NCBI GenBank assembly: GCA_001801025.1 | Contig: MGWO01000004.1 | Location: 62,001-126,000, forward strand | Direction: 5' to 3' | Origin: Gallionellales bacterium GWA2_54_124 | Lineage (GTDB): Bacteria; Pseudomonadota; Gammaproteobacteria; Burkholderiales; Gallionellaceae | DNA length: 64,000 nt | Part shown: positions 58,359-64,000 of the stretch, piece after piece | How positions within the stretch are numbered: the stretch's first letter is position 1 | Layout of the letters: every line of letters begins with the position of its first letter | Notes under the pieces: model-generated | Seen by the model: only the letters and a program-made list of their open reading frames with translations | What the model was told of the DNA's origin: nothing | The model's database searches: none | Made by a program: the position numbers and the translations under genes

Positions 58359-61088
58359 CTAATCCAGAGCAACATCGTAAATCTGAAAGCGGTTTTTGCC
58401 AGACTGTTTGGCTACGTACATAGCTTGGTCAGCATGGCGTAGCAAAGTATCTGGATCTTGCTCATCTGCTGAATAGATACACACTCCGATACTGGCGCTG
58501 ACAGAAACCGAACTGTTACTAATGCTGATCGGTTCAGCAATCGATTCAAGTAGCCGCTCAAGGGTTACAACACATTCCTCCCTCGTCGAAAGTCCCAAAA
58601 GTAAAATTACAAACTCATCTCCTCCCAGACGGGCAACCGTATCGCCACCGCGTATGGTGCCACCAATTCGTGAGGCAATTTCTATTAATACCCGGTCGCC
58701 CGCTTGATGTCCCAATACATCATTGACGGGTTTGAATCCATCCAGATCAAGGTAACAGACCGCCATCATAAATTGTTCTCGCTCACTTTGCGAGATGGCT
58801 TGCTTCATGCGATCTGCCAGTAGTAGGCGATTGGGTATGCCTGTCAGCGCGTCAAAATAAGCCACTTGAACAAGCTCAGCTTCGTGTTTTTTAATGTTGC
58901 TGATGTCTGAGAACACGGCGACATGTCTTATGACTCTACCCTCGCTATCGCGAAGTGCAGAAATTGACAGCATTTCAGGGTATATCTCACCTGATTTTCG
59001 CCTGTTCCATATTTCTCCCCGCCAAGAATTGTCACGCTCCAGAGATGCCCACAAATTCGTGTAGAAATCTTTGGCATGCTTTCCGGAGCTAAGTATTTTT
59101 GGATTTTTCCCGATGACTTCATCATAACCGTAGCCAGTGATTCGAGTGAAAGCCGGGTTGACATCAATGATGGTGTTACTCTCATTAGTGATCATAATGG
59201 CTTCCTGGCTGTTGTGGAATACACTCGCAGTGATGCGAAGGTTATCTTCAGCCATCTTGCGTCCAGTGATGTCCAGCGCGACTCCTCGAACAGCAACCGT
59301 GGCGCCACTCACATTCCGAACCGCTTCTCCGCGTGCCAGCATCCATCCGTGGCTTCCGTCAGGTCTGACCATTTCCAGCTCTACTTCGTATGGAGCACCA
59401 GATGTGACCGTGCTGGCTATTGCACTGTTTAACCGCGTCCAACTCTCTGGTGTAAATAGTTTTTCATTTTCCATGTAATCGGGTGGCGCTAACTTCGGAT
59501 TCAAACCCTGCATGAGATAAAGCTCTTCTGTCCAATCAATGGCATTGGTTGCCAGGTCCAAATGCCAACTGCCTACATGGGCGATTCGTTGTGCTTCCTG
59601 TAATTCAGCTCGGCTTTGTAGTAGCAACGTTTCTGTCTGCTTGAGCTCGGTGATGTCAATGCAAATTCCTGACATTCGCAGTAGCTGCCCCTGATGATCG
59701 TAAGTTGTATTTCCAGAGGCGTAAATCCAGCGAACCTCCCCTGTAGTCCACACAATGCGATATTCATTTCGCAGCATTGTGTGATCCCGTATGGCATCGG
59801 CAAATTTTTCTTTAGCAGCCTGAAGATCTTCAGGGTGAAGTGCTGAGCACCATGTGTTGAAATTGGCTTCTGTCGTTGCCGGATCGAGTCCAAATAAAAG
59901 GAAAAATTCCGGTGTCCAGACCAGATTGTCGCTATTGACATCCCAATCCCAGAACCCTGCATGAGCATCCTTTTGTGCCAGAGACAAGCGCCCATTGGCT
60001 TCGCGCAATTGGTCAGTCGCGGCAGCAAGACGTGCAGTATTGCGTATTTGCATCAAGCTGATGAAGGACAGCAGAAGGCTGATACTCACGCCTGCAGCCA
60101 AGACCAGCCGAGTCATCATGATGCCTTCGGCGCGGGGTAGTGCGGATGCGGTCAGGTACCACGGTTGTCCGGAAATCTCCAGTTGCCTGCTGGAATGGAA
60201 AGGACTTTTCTGATCGGGCAGCCCTTCCTCAGTCGAAAAAAGCAAGTCAGCCGGGTCTGCGCTTTTCCCGTCGTAAATCGAGATGGAAACTCGGCCTGTA
60301 GCACTCGGCAGGTCCCGTTCAATCAGGTTGGACATCAAGTCCTTCATCCGTAGTGGTGAATACACCCAGCCAATGAGTTCATCCAGTCGATGTTGTTCGT
60401 CGGTTGGTGTGCCGCTTACCCGGTAGACCGGCAGATACATCAAAACACCAGCCTGAATGTCTTTGTTATTTTCCTGAACGAGTGTTACGCGACTGGACAG
60501 CGCAGCCTCGCCCGTTTTTCTAGCACGTTCCATTGCGCGCCGTCGCACCGGATCCGAGTACATGTCGTAACCGAATGCACGCTGGTTTCTCCAGTCGAAA
60601 GGCTCAAGGTATACGATGGACGAATAGAGCTTTCGCTCACCGGATGGACGCAGTGCGTAGTCTGGAAATCCTTCGGCTCGAATCGTGCGCAGGTGATTGC
60701 CAAGTTGGTCGGGGCGGATCAGTTGTGAAAAGCCCACCCCCTGCATGCCTGGATAGCGCTCTTCCAGTTTTAGCGACGCAATAAAGGTTTTAAATTCGGC
60801 CCGGGACACCGCCCTTCCCATCAGATGATTGACGTAGAACATACCCGCCGCTCCGCGCAGAACTTGGGTGTTTGCCTTCATTCGATGCTGAATGGTATCT
60901 ACCGTTTGATTGACCAGATGCTCGAATTCGAGACGGCTTTTGTCATTTTCGTAATTTCGTATGAGCTGCAAAATCACAACCGTCAGAATGATTCCAACCA
61001 GCAGAATGACCATTGGGATAAGGTAGTTGTTAATCCCAGATTTGTGGACGTAATCCGCGCGCGTGTTTTTCGGTAAAACTATGGCCAT
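58359..61088 (-). CDS. CHASE-PAS-PAS-PAS diguanylate cyclase
   Basis: The 909-residue inner-membrane protein starts with one helix (about 23-43), a periplasmic CHASE domain (about 75-300; GVGFSQLIRPDQLG, YLEPFDWRNQRAFGYDM), and a second helix (about 325-348). Three PAS domains follow (about 380-490, 500-615 and 620-735), the last with a FTRITGYGYDEVIGKNP motif, then a GGDEF domain (about 745-905) with intact LGGDEFVI and the I-site RGGD five residues before it. It should make c-di-GMP in response to an extracytoplasmic ligand and be product-inhibited. There is no EAL domain. It is monocistronic, flanked by repeat-containing intergenic DNA. The CHASE domain is of the same general kind as that of the kinase at 14639. 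Confidence 0.95.
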   Translation of the reverse strand: MAIVLPKNTRADYVHKSGINNYLIPMVILLVGIILTVVILQLIRNYENDKSRLEFEHLVNQTVDTIQHRMKANTQVLRGAAGMFYVNHLMGRAVSRAEFKTFIASLKLEERYPGMQGVGFSQLIRPDQLGNHLRTIRAEGFPDYALRPSGERKLYSSIVYLEPFDWRNQRAFGYDMYSDPVRRRAMERARKTGEAALSSRVTLVQENNKDIQAGVLMYLPVYRVSGTPTDEQHRLDELIGWVYSPLRMKDLMSNLIERDLPSATGRVSISIYDGKSADPADLLFSTEEGLPDQKSPFHSSRQLEISGQPWYLTASALPRAEGIMMTRLVLAAGVSISLLLSFISLMQIRNTARLAAATDQLREANGRLSLAQKDAHAGFWDWDVNSDNLVWTPEFFLLFGLDPATTEANFNTWCSALHPEDLQAAKEKFADAIRDHTMLRNEYRIVWTTGEVRWIYASGNTTYDHQGQLLRMSGICIDITELKQTETLLLQSRAELQEAQRIAHVGSWHLDLATNAIDWTEELYLMQGLNPKLAPPDYMENEKLFTPESWTRLNSAIASTVTSGAPYEVELEMVRPDGSHGWMLARGEAVRNVSGATVAVRGVALDITGRKMAEDNLRITASVFHNSQEAIMITNESNTIIDVNPAFTRITGYGYDEVIGKNPKILSSGKHAKDFYTNLWASLERDNSWRGEIWNRRKSGEIYPEMLSISALRDSEGRVIRHVAVFSDISNIKKHEAELVQVAYFDALTGIPNRLLLADRMKQAISQSEREQFMMAVCYLDLDGFKPVNDVLGHQAGDRVLIEIASRIGGTIRGGDTVARLGGDEFVILLLGLSTREECVVTLERLLESIAEPISISNSSVSVSASIGVCIYSADEQDPDTLLRHADQAMYVAKQSGKNRFQIYDVALD

Positions 61089-62042
61089 CAGCTCTGCCTC
61101 CCAACTTATACCTAGTGCCTGTTGAACTGAATTCTTGTATGTGATGCCGAATAGCTTATGCTCAATCAGTAGTAAATGTTTAAGACTATAAATTCCACTA
61201 TCTAAATAAAGTGAAAATCATTTTCAAAAGGTTATCAGTTAACCACCCGCATAGATATTAGAAAATTCTTAGAGACAAGCTTATTTTTTGTTTTTATTAA
61301 AACCACTCTGCCCTCCAGTTTATAACCTCGACCGTCAGGTATTGGCACGAAGCCGATGCACAGTTTTAATAATACACCGCCTGCAAGCGGGCATTGGAGG
61401 TTTTTCTCCGTTCAATTATTTGGCCTGCTCCGAACCAGTCATTGGCGAATGCGGGCAATCGAGACATACCCGCTATAAGACGCTGAACATCTGGCTGGCT
61501 GTTTTGCGTCTGGAAGCAGACGTTGCAATGTGTATAAATCAGCTAGTTTGTACGTCGCCTCCAAACCCAAAGCCGTCATAGATGCTTAGCTTCCAAAGGC
61601 GCGGTTAGGTTTGTATCATGCAGGATGGCATGGCTTTATGCTTTGTCGTGTCGCAACCAGATTGCGATGATTTTATTTTCTCCTTGACTAGCGGTCGACT
61701 AATGATTGTCTCGATTGCAGATATTGGCGATGTGCCCCGCTTACTGGCAGCCTGCCCGCAGCGTTTTGTGTATTACGAACAGGCTGCGATTGAGGGCATG
61801 TATCCGTCCTTAACAATTTCTGCACGTCACGAGCGACCGGTTTAGAGTGGTGTAAGAGCGAGACTGTTGGCCTGACAATTAGATGCGAAAAGCCAATCCG
61901 CGCCAATCAGTATTATTGCTAGTTAAATTATTGATTCTTATGGAGTGCCATAACATCCAAAACAGGTGTCGGACACTCCTTAACAATCAGCGCCATCTAC
62001 AAACAATATCCGAATCCGGCCCCATAGACTCTAAAATGCATT
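61089..62042. other. Long intergenic region with dispersed repeat copies
   Basis: These 954 bases contain the promoter side of the CHASE cyclase and the end of the RND pump gene. Short frames such as 61618-61845 on the plus strand run into repeat sequence and are not believed. GGCAATCGAGACA at 61454, its reversed core at 61707, and the CGTCACGAG/CCGGTTT unit at 61821 belong to the repeat family also seen at 56.6 and 58.1 kb. No other gene or RNA is recognised. Confidence 0.5.
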
Positions 62043-64000
62043 TTACTCGCTGATTAAGGGCTGACCGTCTTCGACGTTGATCTCTTCGGCGAAAACTGGG
62101 AACAGCAGCGGTAGCAACAGCAAGGTAAACAGCGTTGCAGAGATGATGCCGCCGACGATCACCACGGCAAAGGGCCGCTGCGTTTCAGACCCGATGCCGT
62201 GCGACAAGGCTGCGGGTAAAAGACCGATACCCGCCATCATCGCGGTCATCAGGATAGGGCGCAGGCGCGCAACAGCCCCGTCCATCACACTCCCGGCGAG
62301 GGCCTTCCCGTTACGCATCCCCTCCATGAACTGCTCGACCATGATCACCCCGTTTTGCACCGAAATGCCGGCCACTGCGATAAACCCGACCGCAGCAGAC
62401 ACGGACATATGTAAACCTGCCAATCCCAACCCGGCGAGTCCGCCGATCAGTGTGAACGGCACCATCAAAATCACCAGCAAGGCTTTTCGCATCGATTTAA
62501 AGGCCCAGAACAGCAACACGAAGATCATCAGAATCGATACCGGCACAATCACCTTCAGACGTTTGATCGCGCGCTGCTGATTCTCAAACTGTCCGCCCCA
62601 GGTCATGGTGTAACCCGGCGGCAAAGTGACTTGTGCATTGACCTTATCCATCGCTTCGGCCACAAAACTCCCCTGATCGCGTTTTAGCAAGTTAGCTTTC
62701 ACCGCCACCACCCGTCCGCCGCCCTCGCGCCCGACCCGTGCAGCACCTTGCCTTACTTCTATACTGGCAATTGAACCCAACGGAATCGCCCCCCCGTTAG
62801 CGAGTGCAATCGGCAGATCACCGACATCATCAACTGCATTGCGATTTCGTTCGTTGATGCGCACCGTCACGTCGAAACGGCGGTCTCCCTCATAAAATAC
62901 ATTAACTGTACTGCCAGCCAGCACCGTCTGTATAGTCGCATTCACGTCACTGATATTAAGCCCGTAGCGCGACATACGCTGACGGTCCAGCGTAATGTTT
63001 AACTCGGTTTGCCCGCCCACTTTAATCGCGGCCACATCGGCAGAGCCGCGTATACCTGCAAGAATGCCTGCCACCTGCGTTGACTTATCTTCAAGTATTT
63101 CCAGATCAGGGCCGAAAATTTTGACCGAAATTTCCCCCTTCACACCGGACAAAGCTTCTTCGACATTATCCTGTATCACCTGAGAAAAATTGGTCGGCAC
63201 GCCCGGGATTTCCTGAATTTTTCGAGTCATATCCGCGATCAGCGCCTCCTTGTCGGCAAAACGCCACACATCATGCGGATTTAAATCCGCCATCACCTCG
63301 AGATTATTCGGTCCCTTAGGATCCGTGCCGTCATCTGGGCGTCCGACCTGCGTGGCGACATTATTCACTTCAGGATAAGCATTCATAATTTTTCGCACCT
63401 CGCGCTCGACCTCCTTGGTTTTGTCGAGCGCGGTCGCCGGCGGCAGGCTGATGGTCAGCCAGATATTCCCTTCATCGAGTTTGGGTAAAAACTCACTCCC
63501 CAGCAACGGCGACAAGGCCAGCGTAATGGCCAGCAAACCGATCGCTCCCGCGACGATGGCTTTTCGATAATCTGCCGCACGAACCAACAAGTTGCGATAG
63601 CGCTCTTGCAGGCGATGCATCCATTCGCTGTGCTGTTCGGCCAGATCCTTATTTTTAACTGCAAAACTCAGCAGCGCCGGCAACAGGGTGAGGGTGAGCA
63701 GGATCGCACCCAGCAGCGCAAAACTCAGCGTAAAAGCCACGGGAGAAAAAATCTTCCCCTCGACTCGCTGAAACGTAAAAATCGGCAAAAAAGCCAGAAT
63801 AATAATCGCTTTAGAAAACAGAATCGGCGTGCCCATCTCAATGCAATTTTGTTTGATCAGATGGATGCGCCATCCGTAAGAATGGTGCTGCGGCAGTTCA
63901 TCGGCCTTAGCCAGCGCGAGCTTCACCATCAGCGCCTCGACCAACACCACGGCGCTGTCGATGATAATCCCGAAATCGACCGCACCCAGCGAAATCAGGT
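62043..64000 (-). CDS. Heavy-metal RND efflux pump, C-terminal part (CzcA/CusA family)
   Basis: The minus-strand frame is open from the window edge to the stop at 62043, so the N-terminal part is missing; about 652 residues are visible. It is the inner-membrane, proton-driven pump subunit of a metal-export system. Visible are the membrane helix with the essential acidic residue (VDFGIIIDSAVVLVEA), a FLPKLDEGNIWL block typical of the heavy-metal subfamily, the second periplasmic loop (VNNVATQVGRPDDGTDPKGPN), and the helices near the C-terminus (PFTLIGGLAGLGLAGLHMSVSAA, then GISVQNGVIMVEQF). The variant Glu-Ala in VVLVEA, where Glu-Asn is usual, is noted. The metal cannot be assigned. Its periplasmic adaptor and outer-membrane channel genes would lie beyond the window. 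Confidence 0.93.
   Translation of the reverse strand, partial: LISLGAVDFGIIIDSAVVLVEALMVKLALAKADELPQHHSYGWRIHLIKQNCIEMGTPILFSKAIIILAFLPIFTFQRVEGKIFSPVAFTLSFALLGAILLTLTLLPALLSFAVKNKDLAEQHSEWMHRLQERYRNLLVRAADYRKAIVAGAIGLLAITLALSPLLGSEFLPKLDEGNIWLTISLPPATALDKTKEVEREVRKIMNAYPEVNNVATQVGRPDDGTDPKGPNNLEVMADLNPHDVWRFADKEALIADMTRKIQEIPGVPTNFSQVIQDNVEEALSGVKGEISVKIFGPDLEILEDKSTQVAGILAGIRGSADVAAIKVGGQTELNITLDRQRMSRYGLNISDVNATIQTVLAGSTVNVFYEGDRRFDVTVRINERNRNAVDDVGDLPIALANGGAIPLGSIASIEVRQGAARVGREGGGRVVAVKANLLKRDQGSFVAEAMDKVNAQVTLPPGYTMTWGGQFENQQRAIKRLKVIVPVSILMIFVLLFWAFKSMRKALLVILMVPFTLIGGLAGLGLAGLHMSVSAAVGFIAVAGISVQNGVIMVEQFMEGMRNGKALAGSVMDGAVARLRPILMTAMMAGIGLLPAALSHGIGSETQRPFAVVIVGGIISATLFTLLLLPLLFPVFAEEINVEDGQPLISE

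Noticed and set aside
61618..61845. Plus-strand 75-codon frame in the long gap before the RND gene
   Set aside because: Its 3' end runs into the dispersed repeat and its product has no recognised features, so it is likely chance.

Overview
The window reads as a betaproteobacterial chromosome, most likely from the Nitrosomonadales/Gallionellaceae branch. The support is: a one-piece tmRNA with the proteolysis tag ANDENYALAA; the gene order hfq-hflX-hflK-hflC-hisZ-purA; rimP-nusA-infB-rbfA-truB-rpsO-pnp; rnr-rlmB; and a rich set of signalling genes. The family assignment is an inference from gene order and protein character, not from a search. There are no rRNA genes, insertion sequences, prophage genes or CRISPR arrays.

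Layout. 1-2.5 kb (minus strand): two overlapping genes for family-3 periplasmic binding proteins, the first cut by the window edge, and a secreted serine beta-lactamase-like hydrolase. 2.7-4.6 kb (plus): ubiG, a HAD sugar/glycolate phosphatase (possibly mupP), and ssrA with promoter and terminator. 4.7-23.1 kb: a phosphorelay island with a NarL-type regulator, a free Hpt protein, five hybrid histidine kinases, a REC-HD-GYP c-di-GMP phosphodiesterase, a FIST sensor protein and an orphan Hpt gene. The orphan Hpt gene is a near-identical copy of the tail of a kinase 10 kb downstream. 23.2-33.6 kb (minus): pnp, rpsO, truB, rbfA, infB, nusA, rimP and nadE. 33.7-44.3 kb (minus): an OmpA-type porin, rlmB, rnr, purA, hisZ, hflC, hflK, hflX and hfq, with one tRNA-Leu(CAG) on the plus strand. 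44.6-50 kb: a HAD phosphatase, a 60-residue protein, a CBS-GGDEF cyclase, a cyclic-nucleotide-binding protein, a spermidine-synthase-like protein, two small proteins without known function, and rluC. 50.5-57.9 kb: rne, a low-molecular-weight tyrosine phosphatase, a nitroreductase, a 95-residue protein coupled to fumC, and a divergent SDR/HxlR pair. 58.3-61.1 kb: a CHASE-PAS-PAS-PAS-GGDEF cyclase. 62.0-64.0 kb: the C-terminal part of a heavy-metal RND efflux pump cut by the window edge.

How the genes fit together. Most of the window is housekeeping: ribosome and translation-initiation factors, RNA decay (PNPase, RNase R, RNase E, Hfq), and biosynthesis of NAD, purines, histidine and ubiquinone. 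The accessory content is signalling. The kinase island carries four different sensor inputs (CHASE, PAS with membrane helices, hemerythrin di-iron, FIST). Its kinases share a common kinase-receiver core and, mostly, the same Hpt plus a C-terminal tail. Two of the kinases lack an Hpt, while two separate Hpt genes and a NarL-type regulator sit next to them, so phosphotransfer in trans is plausible. The c-di-GMP genes (one HD-GYP, two intact GGDEF proteins with inhibitory sites) give likely outputs.

The features most worth attention are the roughly 700-bp direct repeat that brackets the FIST-kinase block, the orphan coupled Hpt gene it created, the hemerythrin-gated kinase, and a degenerate dispersed repeat in the intergenic DNA between 56.4 and 61.9 kb.
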